In this document: one piece after another, positions 29,648 to 39,534 of the stretch
Layout of the letters: the number at the start of each line of letters is the position of its first letter
Position numbering within the stretch: position 1 is the stretch's first letter
Assembly (NCBI GenBank): GCA_022823505.1
Contig: JAJEIA010000058.1
Location: 29,770 to 93,769, forward strand
Direction of reading: 5' to 3'
DNA length: 64,000 nt
Origin: Dehalococcoidia bacterium
Lineage (GTDB): Bacteria; Chloroflexota; Dehalococcoidia; Lucifugimonadales; UBA3495
Notes under the pieces: model-generated
Told to the model about the DNA's origin: nothing
Seen by the model: only the letters and a program-made list of their open reading frames with translations
The model's database searches: none
Position numbers and translations under genes: made by a program

Positions 29648-30646
29648 GTGCAGCCCGGGCTGGACCTGCAAACCGTATCGATCTACGCCCCGGTGGTCGA
29701 CCAGCTGGCCCAGGTGGAAGAGCAGCTTTACGAGCTGTGCCAGACTGACATCGCCGACCTTGACCCGCTGCTGGACTACGCCCTGCGCTCGGGAGGCAAG
29801 AGGGTCCGTCCGGCGCTGACCCTGCTGGCGGCGGAATTCCACGAACACGAGCGTCAGCGGTCATTGATCATGGCGGCGGCGGTGGAGCTGCTGCACCTGG
29901 CGACCCTGATCCACGACGACACGGTGGACAACGCCGGCCTGCGGCGGGGCAAGCCGACGATCAACAAAATGTACGGCAATCACGTCGCCGTGCTGCTGGG
30001 CGACTACCTCTTCGCCACGTCCGCCACGTTCGTATGCGACACGGGAGTGGTCCGGGTCATTCGCCGGTTTTCGGAAACGATCATGGAACTGGCCAGTGGG
30101 CAACTGATCGAGTTCTTCACCACGTTCGACCCTTCCAAGGCCCGCCGGCTGTACGACGAGCGCATCTATCGGAAGACCGCGTCGCTGTTCCGCACTTCCG
30201 CCGAAACCGGGGCCATCCTCAGCGGAGCGCCGGAGACCCAAGTGCAAGCGCTGCGCCGGTATGGCTACAACGTTGGCATGGCGTTCCAAATTGTCGACGA
30301 CCTGCTGGACATTCAGGGAGACGCCAGCGAAATCGGCAAGCCGGTGGGCAACGACCTGCTCCAGGGAGTGTTGACGCTACCGACCATCATGCTGATGGAG
30401 AGATACCCCGACGATCACCCCATAGACCGGCTATTCGCGTCCATCACCAACGGCGGTTCGGACGTTGACCGGCTGTTGAAGAAATCGCTGGACATGATCG
30501 ACGGTTCCAGCATCGTGCCCGATTGCTTCACGGTGATTCGCGACTACTGCACCGAGGCGGCCGCGGCCCTGGACGAGCTTCCGGACTGCGCGGCGCGGCG
30601 TTCGCTGCTGGAAATGGTCGACTACATCCGCGAGAGATCGCGCTAG
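29648..30646 (+). CDS. Polyprenyl synthetase family protein
   Basis: GGKRVRPALTLLAAE; LIHDDTVDNAGLRRGKPTIN; FQIVDDLLDIQGD. Confidence 0.93.
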   Translation: MQPGLDLQTVSIYAPVVDQLAQVEEQLYELCQTDIADLDPLLDYALRSGGKRVRPALTLLAAEFHEHERQRSLIMAAAVELLHLATLIHDDTVDNAGLRRGKPTINKMYGNHVAVLLGDYLFATSATFVCDTGVVRVIRRFSETIMELASGQLIEFFTTFDPSKARRLYDERIYRKTASLFRTSAETGAILSGAPETQVQALRRYGYNVGMAFQIVDDLLDIQGDASEIGKPVGNDLLQGVLTLPTIMLMERYPDDHPIDRLFASITNGGSDVDRLLKKSLDMIDGSSIVPDCFTVIRDYCTEAAAALDELPDCAARRSLLEMVDYIRERSR

Positions 30647-30659
30647 GCGCATGAGCCAC

Positions 30660-30690
30660 GCCGGGTCGGCCGTCGCCGGCCGACGCCGGC
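30660..30690. terminator. GC-rich hairpin after polyprenyl synthetase gene
   Basis: GTCGGCC gtcgcc GGCCGAC extended by GCCGG/CCGGC with one-base bulge; no T-tract. Confidence 0.35.
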
Positions 30691-30823
30691 ACCAGGGGTG
30701 GCGATCTCGCCGTACCGAGGGGTGACACCGTTGCGGTGCGCCGGGGCGGCTGATGCCTTATAGTTGCGGCGAGCGCGTCGACGTGGCGCAGCTTCATGCT
30801 TTGAACGCGGACGGAGCAAGACC

Positions 30824-32074
30824 ATGACCTCACCTGCCAACCCCGATTCGAGCCTGCAACCACTCCCACTGGAAGGGCTTCGCGTGCTGGACGCCACGCA
30901 CATCGTGGCCGGGCCCTTCTGCTCCATGATCCTGGCGGACATGGGAGCCGAGGTGATCAAGATCGAACGGCCGGGCACCGGAGACCAGGCGCGCGCGAAC
31001 GAGCCTTTCGTGGAAGGGCCGGACGGTTCAAGGGTCAGTGCGCGTTATCTTGGCGTCAACCGCAACAAGAAAAGCGTATCGCTGGACCTGCGAGACCCGA
31101 TCGGGAAGCGCGCGTTTGAAAACATGCTCAAGGTGTCGGACGTGCTGCTGGACAACTTCGGGCCCGGCGCGCTGGGGCGGCTGGGGTTCAGCTACGAGCG
31201 TCTGAGCGAAATCAACCCCGGGCTGGTGTATGCCAGCATCTCCGGCTACGGGGACAGCGACGGAATGCGTGGGCCGTACTCCAACTGGCCGGCAAACAAC
31301 CCCTGCGTGCAGGGCATGGGCGGGTGGATGGTGACCACCGGCACGCCGGAGAGCGGGCCGCAAATGGTGGGCGACAACATGGGGGACTCGGTGCCGGGAG
31401 TTTGGACGGCGCTGGGCATCATGCTGGCGCTGGAGTCGCGGCGCAAGACCGGCCGGGGTCAGCACGTGGACATGGCGATGTACGACTGCATGGTGGCGCA
31501 CACCACCAGCAGCATGCCGCTGTTCCAGTCGACCGGTCAGGTGACCACCACGGCGCGGGAGAACATGTTCTCGGCTCAGTTGGCGCTGCGGGCGTCGGAC
31601 GGGTACGTGGTGCTGGCCGGCGCGGGCAACGCGGACGAGAAGTGGCGGGCAATGTGGAACCTGATCGGGCGGCCGGAACTGGCCGAAGACCCGCGCTACC
31701 TGGGTCGTGGCGTGACCGGCCCGTTTTACACCAGCCACATCGTGCCGGCAATCGAGGAGTGGTCGCAGCACATCCCGAAACGCGAACTGAACCAGCACCT
31801 GCTGGATTGCGGGTTTTCCATGGGCATCGTGCAGGATGCGGCGGACCTGGACAGCTGCCCGCACCTGGAGACCCGCAACATGTTCGTTGACAGTGGGGAC
31901 ACCTACGGCGGGTCCTTCCGGACGGTGAACACGCCGGTGCAGCTGACCGGGTGCGTGGACACGCCGGTGAATCCGCCGCCGACGCTGGGCCAGCACAACC
32001 CCGACATACTGTGCACCATCGGTGGGTTGACGGAGGACGAATTGGCTCAGTTGGTGTCCGACGGCAAGGCATGA
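30824..32074 (+). CDS. CaiB/BaiF (class III) CoA transferase
   Basis: GLRVLDATHIVAGPFCSMILADMGAEVIKIERPGTGDQAR; NRNKKSVSLDLRDP. Confidence 0.93.
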   Translation: MTSPANPDSSLQPLPLEGLRVLDATHIVAGPFCSMILADMGAEVIKIERPGTGDQARANEPFVEGPDGSRVSARYLGVNRNKKSVSLDLRDPIGKRAFENMLKVSDVLLDNFGPGALGRLGFSYERLSEINPGLVYASISGYGDSDGMRGPYSNWPANNPCVQGMGGWMVTTGTPESGPQMVGDNMGDSVPGVWTALGIMLALESRRKTGRGQHVDMAMYDCMVAHTTSSMPLFQSTGQVTTTARENMFSAQLALRASDGYVVLAGAGNADEKWRAMWNLIGRPELAEDPRYLGRGVTGPFYTSHIVPAIEEWSQHIPKRELNQHLLDCGFSMGIVQDAADLDSCPHLETRNMFVDSGDTYGGSFRTVNTPVQLTGCVDTPVNPPPTLGQHNPDILCTIGGLTEDELAQLVSDGKA

Positions 32075-32562
32075 GGCGGAGATGGCGGAGGCGCGACGGT
32101 CCCCGGAGAGCATCGGGTGATATACTGCGAGAGGAGCCAAGCGGTGCGCCGTGGACGTTCGTTGAGGGGTCAATATCGGTCAGCGCCAGCATCATCATGG
32201 CAAATGCAATTGCCCGTTGCGACCGCTGTGTGGGCTGGCCCGTCGTTGGATTTTTCAAAAGACTAACCGAACAGGAAGATGGGGTGATAATAGCGGGGAT
32301 GGCCCTGCTGTTTCCCACGGCGCTGGTTTTCTACTCGGGGGTCAAGATGGTGTTCTCGGCGTACAAGGAATACAAGAGGTGGCGAGAGGCCTGGCAACAT
32401 GAGCTGCTTGAAGAGGGACGCCAGGAGGGTCGACAGAAGGGACGCCAAGAGGGCCAACAGGCTGAGCGTGCTCGCATAAAGCGGGAGCTTGCGGAAAAGG
32501 GCGTAACCCTGTCACCGGAAGCCGAACAGGTGCTGTTCGGCGAAACGGACGACCGCTCTTGA
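32071..32562 (+). CDS. Small membrane protein with charged (EGRQ)n tail, paralog A
   Basis: WTFVEGSISVSASIIMANAI...GFFKRLTEQEDGVIIAGMALLFPTALVFYSGVKMVFSAYKE...EEGRQEGRQKGRQEGQQAERARIKRELAEKGVTLSPEAEQVL; ATGA overlap with CoA transferase. Confidence 0.65.
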   Translation: MRRRWRRRDGPRRASGDILREEPSGAPWTFVEGSISVSASIIMANAIARCDRCVGWPVVGFFKRLTEQEDGVIIAGMALLFPTALVFYSGVKMVFSAYKEYKRWREAWQHELLEEGRQEGRQKGRQEGQQAERARIKRELAEKGVTLSPEAEQVLFGETDDRS

Positions 32563-32610
32563 TCCAGCCGACAATCTATGAAGCGACGCCAATGGAGCGC
32601 TGAGAAAGCC

Positions 32611-33870
32611 ATGCCAACCTTCCAGGCCCCGCGGGGCACCGCCGACCGCCTGCCCGCAGAGCAAAAATACTGGCGCTACATCGAAGGTCATGCCACCGAC
32701 GTGGCCCGCCGGTTCGGTTACGGCCGGATCGACAGCCCGATGTTCGAGGACGCGGGGCTGTTCGTGCGCGGGGTCGGCGAGGGGACGGACATCGTAGAAA
32801 AGGAGATGTACGTTTTCGAGGACCGGGGCGGCGACCACCTGACACTCCGGGCGGAGGGAACGGCGCCGGTGTGTCGCGCCTACCTGGAACACGGCATGCA
32901 CAACCAGGCGCAACCGGTGCGGATGTACTACCTTTGCCCGGTGTTCCGCTATGAACGGCCTCAGGCGGGCCGGTTCCGCCAGCACCACCAATTCGGCGTG
33001 GAAGCCATAGGAGACGGCGACCCGTCGGTGGACGCGGAAGTCATCGAACTGGCCTGGACATTCATGCACGACATCGGGTTGTCCGACATCACGCTATTGA
33101 CCAACAGCATCGGCGACGGTGAGTGCCGCCCGGAATACATCGAGGCACTGAAATCATATTACCAGCGGCAGACAAGCAACCTGTGTCCCGACTGCCGGCA
33201 GCGTCTGGAGCGCAACCCGCTGCGGCTCCTGGACTGCAAGGTGGAAACGTGCCGAGCACTGGGCGAAGAAGCCCCGAAATCGGTGGAGTGCCTGTGCGCG
33301 GAGTGCGAGACACACTGGGACCGGGTGCGTTCCTACCTGGATGCGGCGGGCATACCCAACCGGGTGGACCACCGCCTGGTGCGGGGTTTGGACTATTACA
33401 CCCGGACGGTGTTCGAGATCCAGCCAGCCGTGGAAGGGGCCCAGTCCACGATCTGCGGCGGGGGACGTTACGACGGGCTGATCGAGCAACTGGGCGGGCG
33501 TCCCACACCCGGCATCGGGTTCGGCAGCGGCATCGAGCGGCTGGCGCTCAACCTACGGCGAGCGGAAACCCCGGTTCCCGATGAACCGTCCCCTCGCTAC
33601 CTGATTGCGACCATCGGCGAGGACGCGCGCATCGAGGGCGTTCGGTTGGCGAACCGGATGCGCGGCGCCGGGGTTGGCGCGATCCTGGCCAACGGGGGAC
33701 GCGCTCTGCGGGGACAGATGCGACAGGCCAACGCGCTGGGCGTGGCGGCCACGGTGATCATCGGTGATGACGAGGTCCGGGACGCGACCGTCGTGGTGCG
33801 GGACATGGGCACCTCCAGCCAGGAGACCGTATCGGTCGAGCAGTTTTTGCAGCAGGCCAGCGCGGGATAA
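32611..33870 (+). CDS. hisS: Histidyl-tRNA synthetase
   Basis: FQAPRGTADRLP; LTLRAEGTAPVCRAYLEH; GRFRQHHQFGVEAIG; LVRGLDYYTRTVFEI. Confidence 0.95.
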   Translation: MPTFQAPRGTADRLPAEQKYWRYIEGHATDVARRFGYGRIDSPMFEDAGLFVRGVGEGTDIVEKEMYVFEDRGGDHLTLRAEGTAPVCRAYLEHGMHNQAQPVRMYYLCPVFRYERPQAGRFRQHHQFGVEAIGDGDPSVDAEVIELAWTFMHDIGLSDITLLTNSIGDGECRPEYIEALKSYYQRQTSNLCPDCRQRLERNPLRLLDCKVETCRALGEEAPKSVECLCAECETHWDRVRSYLDAAGIPNRVDHRLVRGLDYYTRTVFEIQPAVEGAQSTICGGGRYDGLIEQLGGRPTPGIGFGSGIERLALNLRRAETPVPDEPSPRYLIATIGEDARIEGVRLANRMRGAGVGAILANGGRALRGQMRQANALGVAATVIIGDDEVRDATVVVRDMGTSSQETVSVEQFLQQASAG

Positions 33871-33898
33871 CCGCGTGGAGACATGCGAGCGACGAACA

Positions 33899-33922
33899 GG
33901 CCGGCGGCATCGCCGGCCTTTT
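33899..33922 (+). terminator. Rho-independent terminator after hisS
   Basis: GGCCGGCG GCAT CGCCGGCC TTTT. Confidence 0.8.
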
Positions 33923-33980
33923 GCATTGGACAGGGCCGGGGAAATTGAAACAAAAATCCGAAAATACGACAGCTCCGGTG

Positions 33981-34008
33981 TTGACATAGAACGGACGTTT
34001 GTTAGAAC
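33981..34008 (+). promoter_or_regulatory. Promoter overlapping a LexA-like operator
   Basis: TTGACA - 16 nt - TAGAAC; spacer holds AGAACGGACGTTTG (33988-34001), core matches the Gram-positive type operator core GAACRNRYGTTY. Confidence 0.5.
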
Positions 34009-34054
34009 ATACGCTCAACACAAATGCGCTGCAATCAGCGCGACAGGAGCCGAT

Positions 34055-34363
34055 ATGAGCACCGACACCCGCAACAGCGTTATCAACGCGACCCACGCCG
34101 TGGCCACCTCCCGCATCCCGGCCGGCGGCCGGCGGATATCCTACCGGGGATACCTGATCCACGGGGAGGTTCCGTCGATCTGCTACGTGATTTACGGGCG
34201 GAACGGGTTTGGGCAACTGACCGAACTGGGCGCCACCCGCAGTTTCCCCGATGCCATGCGCTGGATCGACAAGCACGTGGCCAACATGCAGGGAATGATC
34301 CCGGCCGGCGTGCCGGCAGGAACCGCGGCGCCGGGGCACGATACCCTCCGGGCGGCTGCCTGA
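34055..34363 (+). CDS. Small hypothetical protein (102 aa)
   Basis: MSTDTRNSVINATHAVATSRIPAGGRRISYRGYLIHGEVPSICYVIYGRNGFGQLTELGATRSFPDAMRWIDKHV; GGAG upstream of ATG. Confidence 0.6.
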   Translation: MSTDTRNSVINATHAVATSRIPAGGRRISYRGYLIHGEVPSICYVIYGRNGFGQLTELGATRSFPDAMRWIDKHVANMQGMIPAGVPAGTAAPGHDTLRAAA

Positions 34364-34380
34364 GCGACGTGGCGCCGAAT

Positions 34381-35097
34381 ATGAACCGATTGGAGAGGAC
34401 TGACGCCTTTCGCCGAGTGGTGGACCTGACGCACCCGATCAGGCCGGACATACCAACCTGGCCCGGCGACCCGCCGGTGCAATTCGAAACGTCGGCGACG
34501 GTCCAGCGCGACGGTTACTTTCTGCGTCGAATCAGCATGGGGGAGCACAGCGGCACCCACATCTCAACGCCATCAACGTTTTCAGATCAGGGCCCTGGGC
34601 CGGACGGCATCGCGCCCGAGGCTCTGATCGCGCCTGCCGTAGTGATCGATTCCCGCGCCAACGCCGGACAGAACCCGGATTACACGCTGACGGCGGCTGA
34701 TCTCGCGGAATGGGAGCGCCGACACGGCCGGATCGCGGCCGGGTCGATCGCCCTACTGCTCACCGGTTGGCACCGCTACTGGGACGAACCCGGACGATTC
34801 ATCAACCTGGGAGATGACGGTCTGATGCATACCCCGGGGTTCGGTTCCGACGCGGCCGAGTTCCTGTTGGACGAACGAGCGGCGGCCGGGGCGGGAATCG
34901 ACACCCACGGGGTGGACGCCGGGAGCGATGCTGAACTGCTGGTCAGTCGCAGGTTCGCCCAAGCGGGCGGAATGATCCTGGAATGCCTGAACAACCTGGA
35001 CAGACTGCCAGCCACCGGTTCGACGCTGGTCATCGGCAGGTTGCCACTGGTGGGCGGCAGCGGCAGCCCGGCCTGCGTGCTCGCGCTGGCGCCCTGA
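34381..35097 (+). CDS. Cyclase family protein (kynurenine formamidase-like)
   Basis: VVDLTHPIRPDIPTWPGDPPVQFE; GEHSGTHISTPSTFSDQGPGPDGI. Confidence 0.88.
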   Translation: MNRLERTDAFRRVVDLTHPIRPDIPTWPGDPPVQFETSATVQRDGYFLRRISMGEHSGTHISTPSTFSDQGPGPDGIAPEALIAPAVVIDSRANAGQNPDYTLTAADLAEWERRHGRIAAGSIALLLTGWHRYWDEPGRFINLGDDGLMHTPGFGSDAAEFLLDERAAAGAGIDTHGVDAGSDAELLVSRRFAQAGGMILECLNNLDRLPATGSTLVIGRLPLVGGSGSPACVLALAP

Positions 35098-35185
35098 TCG
35101 AGACGAAGAACCCGCCGGCGAAACGGAGCGTGCACCGTTGCCCCGTTTCGGCGGCGGAACCCGGACCGCCGGGCAAGTGATGGGT

Positions 35186-35581
35186 CTAAAGAGCTGCGGC
35201 TCCGGCTGCGGCGCACTGCTCATCTTCTTCGCTGGTGCCGCCGCCGACACCGCAGGCTCCAACCACCGCACCGTCCTGGACGATGGGCACCGCGCCCTGG
35301 CCAAAGATCATCTCGGCACCGGATCGTTCCCGGATGCCGGCGGGCGTGGGAGCCGTGGCGCGGTCCTGCATCTCGCCGCTGGGTCGGCCGAAGGCCGCCG
35401 ACGCGACCGCCTTGCCCTGACAGCCGTAGGCCGACGCCCAGATCGCGCCGTCCATGCGCTGCACGCCGATGAGGCGGCCGCCGGCGTCGACCACGGCCAC
35501 GCTGATCTTGATGTTGAGTTCGTTCGCCTGGGCGATGGCCGCCGCCATGATCCGGTTGCTGTCTGCGAGTGAAATTGCCAT
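35186..35581 (-). CDS. GlcG/HbpS-like heme-binding family protein
   Basis: AIAQANELNIKISVAVVDAGGRLIGVQRMDGAIWASAYGCQGKAVASAAFGRPS. Confidence 0.85.
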   Translation of the reverse strand: MAISLADSNRIMAAAIAQANELNIKISVAVVDAGGRLIGVQRMDGAIWASAYGCQGKAVASAAFGRPSGEMQDRATAPTPAGIRERSGAEMIFGQGAVPIVQDGAVVGACGVGGGTSEEDEQCAAAGAAAL

Positions 35582-35749
35582 GTTGTGCCTCCTGTGTGCA
35601 ATCGGCCTGAACCGTTAAGTCAGTGCAACATCATAGATGCCGCTCGGACTCTGGGCAAGGATGTTAATCGCAACCGCAGCGCCATCGGAGGGCATGGCTG
35701 TCTCTGATACGGATAGATCGCGCCCGGTGAACGAGCGGGTAAGGACGTT

Positions 35750-36127
35750 ATGACAGGACATCAAGACGACAATCGGTCAATATGGCGGTTCTTCGACGGG
35801 GCGGTGTCAATCAGCATCAGTATGCTGGCGGCCGTACTCGTCAGCGACTGCGTGCTCTGCGGCCAACCGCCGGGCCTGGGCTGGCTCAAAGGGCTGACCG
35901 AACGGGAAGACGGAATTATAATAGTGGCTACGCTGCTGCTGTTCCCCACCACGGCAGCGCTATACGGAGGTTTCAAAGTGTTCTTCGCTGCCAAAGAAGC
36001 GGTCGAGAAAAGAGCCAAAGCCCAAGGTCGAAAGGAAGAACGCGAGCGGATCCAGCGAGAGTTGGCAGCGCAGGGAATGCCGCTTACTCCGGAGCAGGTC
36101 GCCGTCTTGACTCGTGAATCCGAATAA
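35750..36127 (+). CDS. Small membrane protein, paralog B
   Basis: WRFFDGAVSISISMLAAVLVSDCVLCGQPPGLGWLKGLTEREDGIIIVATLLLFPTTAALYGGFKVFFAAKEA...ERERIQRELAAQGMPLTPEQVAVL; aligns with 32071..32562. Confidence 0.7.
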   Translation: MTGHQDDNRSIWRFFDGAVSISISMLAAVLVSDCVLCGQPPGLGWLKGLTEREDGIIIVATLLLFPTTAALYGGFKVFFAAKEAVEKRAKAQGRKEERERIQRELAAQGMPLTPEQVAVLTRESE

Positions 36128-36185
36128 TGCGCCCGGCTGACTTTGGACCGTCCAAGACCCTATCGCATCGGATGATGAAACCGCT

Positions 36186-36995
36186 GTGCTGACCCGCCGC
36201 ATCATACCCTGCCTTGACGTTGACGCCGGCCGGGTCGTCAAGGGCACCAGTTTCGTCAACCTGCGCGACGCGGGAGACCCGGCGGAACTGGCGGCGCGTT
36301 ACGATCTGGAAGGCGCCGACGAGTTGGTCTTTCTCGACATCACCGCCAGCAGCGACTCCCGGAACACCATGGTTGACGTGGTGCGCAGCGTGTCGGAACA
36401 GGTCTTCATTCCGCTGACGGTGGGCGGCGGGATCAGGTCCATTGAGGATGTGCGTCGCATGCTGAACGCCGGGGCCGACAAGGTGTCGGTCAACACGGCT
36501 GCGATCAACACTCCGGAGTTGGTGTCGGAAGGGGCGGCACAGTTCGGCAGCCAGTGCATCGTCACGGCCATCGACGCCAGGCGGGTAGCACCCGGCGAAG
36601 AGTTCCCGGCGGCCCGGGACCCCTCGCTGGCGGTCGACGCCAATTCAGGATGGCAGGTTTTCACCCATGGCGGGCGGAACCCCACCGGCCTGGACGCCGT
36701 GAAATGGGCCGAGCGCACCGTGGCCCTGGGCTCCGGAGAGATCCTGCTGACCAGCATGGACGAGGACGGTCAGCAGGACGGGTACGACCTGGCGCTTACC
36801 CGTGCGATATCCCGGGCGGTGCCGGTTCCGGTGATCGCCAGCGGCGGAGCGGGCACCCTGGAGCACCTGCACGACGCTTTTGCAGACGGCGAGGCAGACG
36901 CGGTGCTGGCGGCCAGCATCTTCCACTTCGGGACCTATTCGATTGCGCAGGCGAAGGAGTACCTGGCCGCCTGCGGCATACCGATGCGGGTCTGA
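36186..36995 (+). CDS. hisF: Imidazole glycerol phosphate synthase subunit HisF
   Basis: [64 protein letters not shown]. Confidence 0.96.
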   Translation: MLTRRIIPCLDVDAGRVVKGTSFVNLRDAGDPAELAARYDLEGADELVFLDITASSDSRNTMVDVVRSVSEQVFIPLTVGGGIRSIEDVRRMLNAGADKVSVNTAAINTPELVSEGAAQFGSQCIVTAIDARRVAPGEEFPAARDPSLAVDANSGWQVFTHGGRNPTGLDAVKWAERTVALGSGEILLTSMDEDGQQDGYDLALTRAISRAVPVPVIASGGAGTLEHLHDAFADGEADAVLAASIFHFGTYSIAQAKEYLAACGIPMRV

Positions 36996-37026
36996 TCGCG
37001 GCCACACACCGACGGAAAGGAACCTG

Positions 37027-37728
37027 ATGAGCGCTATCACGACGGTAATCTTCGACATGTTCAACACGATAGCGCAGGATGGTTACGACCTGTGGCGTCA
37101 GACTTTCGCCGCGATCATCGAGGAACAGGAACTCGATACAACGCCGGATGAATTGCGGCACGCGTGGGACTATGGCGCGGGCAATTTCCGGGATCGTCGC
37201 ACTGCGCCGGGGGCTCCGTTCATTTCCTACCTGGACGGTTGGGCGGAAGCTTTCGCCACAGCGTTCGTCGAGCTAAACGTGCAAGGGGACGGCATGGCGG
37301 CCTCCCAAAAATCGATCGACGATCTGGGGACGCGACCGCTCTTCCCGGATTCAGCCGAGGCATTGTCAATCCTGGGCCAAACCCATCGACTGGCGGTGAT
37401 CTCCAACGCGGACGACGCGTAACTTGAACCCGTTGTGGCGCGCATACCCGCCAACCTGGAGGCTGTCATATCCTCGGAAGCCGTTCGGTGCTACAAGCCG
37501 GACCGGCGGCTCTTCGAAGCCGCGGTGGACCAGTTGGGCGTGCGGCCATCGGAGTGCGCCTACGTGGGTGACCGCCAATTCGAGGATGTGCTGGGTTCTC
37601 GGTCGGTGGGCATGACCGCGATCTGGATCAACCGCTTCGACCGGCCAACGGACCCGGACCTGCCCATTCCGGACGCCGAAATACGCGATCTTCTGGAACT
37701 GCCGGCCGTACTGGCCAAGCTGGGATAG
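37027..37728 (+). pseudogene. HAD family hydrolase interrupted by one in-frame TAA
   Basis: Same frame before and after TAA at 37420-37422: ...RLAVISNADDA*LEPVVARIPANLEAVISSEAVRCYKPDRRLFEAAVDQLGVRPSECAYVGDR... Confidence 0.85.
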
Positions 37729-37747
37729 CCGTTACCCGACGGAGGAC

Positions 37748-38374
37748 ATGATGAGCGAAGTGAAACTGGACGACAAAGGGTTGGTACCCGCCATCGCGCA
37801 GGACATCAACACGGGCCAGGTGCTGATGCTGGGGTACATGAACCCCGGCTCGCTCAAGCGGACGGTGGAAGGCACCCAGGTGTGGTTCTACAGCCGCAGC
37901 CAGGAAGACCTGTGGCACAAGGGCGAAGTGTCCGGGAACTATCTGAACCTGCGCGAATGGTACGTCGACTGCGATGCCGACACCATCCTGCTCAAGGTGG
38001 AGCCCGACGGCCCGGCGTGTCACACCGGGGAGGTATCGTGTTTCTACACCCGGATGGAGGACCTTCCGGACGACTATACGAGCAGCGAGGGAGGGCCCCG
38101 GGTCCTGGACGAGCTGTTCGCGGTGATCAAGGACCGGCAGCGTGAAATGCCCGAGGGCAGCTACACCGCCAGACTTTTGGCCGAGGGCACCAGCCGGGTG
38201 GGGCAGAAGGTGATCGAAGAAGCGGGCGAGGCCGCACTGGCCGCGGCGACCGGCGAAACGGAAAACCTGCCCGGGGAGATCGCAGACCTGCTCTACCACA
38301 CCCTGACGCTGATGGCGTCGGCCGGCGTTTCACCCAACGCGGTTTGGGAGGAGCTGCGGTCCCGGCGGGGTTAG
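37748..38374 (+). CDS. hisIE: Bifunctional phosphoribosyl-AMP cyclohydrolase/phosphoribosyl-ATP pyrophosphatase
   Basis: GLVPAIAQDINTGQVLMLGYMNPGSLKRTVEGTQVWFYSRSQEDLWHKGEVSGN; C-terminal RVGQKVIEEAGEAALAA. Confidence 0.95.
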   Translation: MMSEVKLDDKGLVPAIAQDINTGQVLMLGYMNPGSLKRTVEGTQVWFYSRSQEDLWHKGEVSGNYLNLREWYVDCDADTILLKVEPDGPACHTGEVSCFYTRMEDLPDDYTSSEGGPRVLDELFAVIKDRQREMPEGSYTARLLAEGTSRVGQKVIEEAGEAALAAATGETENLPGEIADLLYHTLTLMASAGVSPNAVWEELRSRRG

Positions 38375-39081
38375 CCGGCCGGGCCGTTCACCGTCAAATC
38401 GGGGACCTGGTCTCCGGCGGCGTAACGACGCCACTCGCCGGATTGGTAGACGGTGACATTGCCGGAACCCAGGGCGGCAGCGCCGTCCGTATCGAGGAAC
38501 ACGCCGGAACCGCCGTCGATGCCCAAAACCATAAGCCCGAAGGTTGCGGAGCCGGACAACTGCTCGGCTACGACGTTGGGGTCGCTGCGCTCGTGGTGAG
38601 GCAGGACCATAACGTTGGGCACGATGTCCAGGGCCGGAGAGACGGGAGAACCCGACGACGGGCGGCGCATCACCGAACCCAGCACCATGGCGCCAGCGCT
38701 GGAGCCGGCCCACACTGCGCCGCCTTCGCACGCTTGAACGACTGCCGTCAGCAGAGGAGAATCGGCCAGCACCGAGCGCAGGTGCTCGGGACTGCCGCCG
38801 GTGAAGTAAATGACGTCAGCGCCGTTGAGTTGAGCGATGATGCGCGGGTTTTCTGCGTCTTCGCGGCGCACGACATCCACACCGAAAGCGGATGCGCCCA
38901 AGCCGGCGAAGTGACGCACACCGTTGCTGGCCGCCAGGCCGGGGTTCTCAAAGGCGGCAGCCGTTGGTACGATGGCGACGCGGGGAGTCACCGCTCCGGT
39001 AGCCGCGAGAACATGACGATCCATGGTGGCGCAGGACGCCCGGAACTCGTCGCCTCCGACCAGGAGAAACCGCTTCACCAC
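38371..39081 (-). CDS. Peptidase S51/cyanophycinase-like protein
   Basis: VIYFTGGSPEHLRSVL; GGAVWAGSSAGAMVLGSVM nucleophile region. Confidence 0.85.
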   Translation of the reverse strand: MVKRFLLVGGDEFRASCATMDRHVLAATGAVTPRVAIVPTAAAFENPGLAASNGVRHFAGLGASAFGVDVVRREDAENPRIIAQLNGADVIYFTGGSPEHLRSVLADSPLLTAVVQACEGGAVWAGSSAGAMVLGSVMRRPSSGSPVSPALDIVPNVMVLPHHERSDPNVVAEQLSGSATFGLMVLGIDGGSGVFLDTDGAAALGSGNVTVYQSGEWRRYAAGDQVPDLTVNGPAG

Positions 39082-39132
39082 GTGTTCGAGCCTCCGCTAC
39101 CAGCCTCATTTTGGGTCCCAGGAGAACTGGCG

Positions 39133-39534
39133 ATGTTCGAGTTTATACATCACGTTAGAATCCTTGTCCACGACGCCGACGCCATGGCGGCATACATAGA
39201 GGAGAACTTTGGCCTGTCGCCGGAGAAGATCGAGGTGTTCCCCACCCGGGGGATGAAAAACGCCGTCTACAAGGTGGGCCAGACCAACGTGGAGTTCACC
39301 GAACCGCTGGATCCGGATTCGGCGATGGGGGAATACCTGAAGACCTTCGGCCCGGGGCCGTATCACCTGGCATTTGGCGTATCGGACATCGCGGACAAAG
39401 CGGCGGCGCTGGCGGGAAAGGGCAACGAGATGCGCGGCGAAAACGGCATGTCCCGGAGCGCGGAAGGGTACATGACCGCCAATATCGCCGCGGCCAGCGC
39501 GCTGGGCTACCCGTTCCAAATCGCCGAGGGCTAG
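39133..39534 (+). CDS. VOC family protein
   Basis: FIHHVRILVHDADAMAAYIEENFGLSPEKIE; PGPYHLAFGVSDIADKAAALAGKG. Confidence 0.85.
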   Translation: MFEFIHHVRILVHDADAMAAYIEENFGLSPEKIEVFPTRGMKNAVYKVGQTNVEFTEPLDPDSAMGEYLKTFGPGPYHLAFGVSDIADKAAALAGKGNEMRGENGMSRSAEGYMTANIAAASALGYPFQIAEG

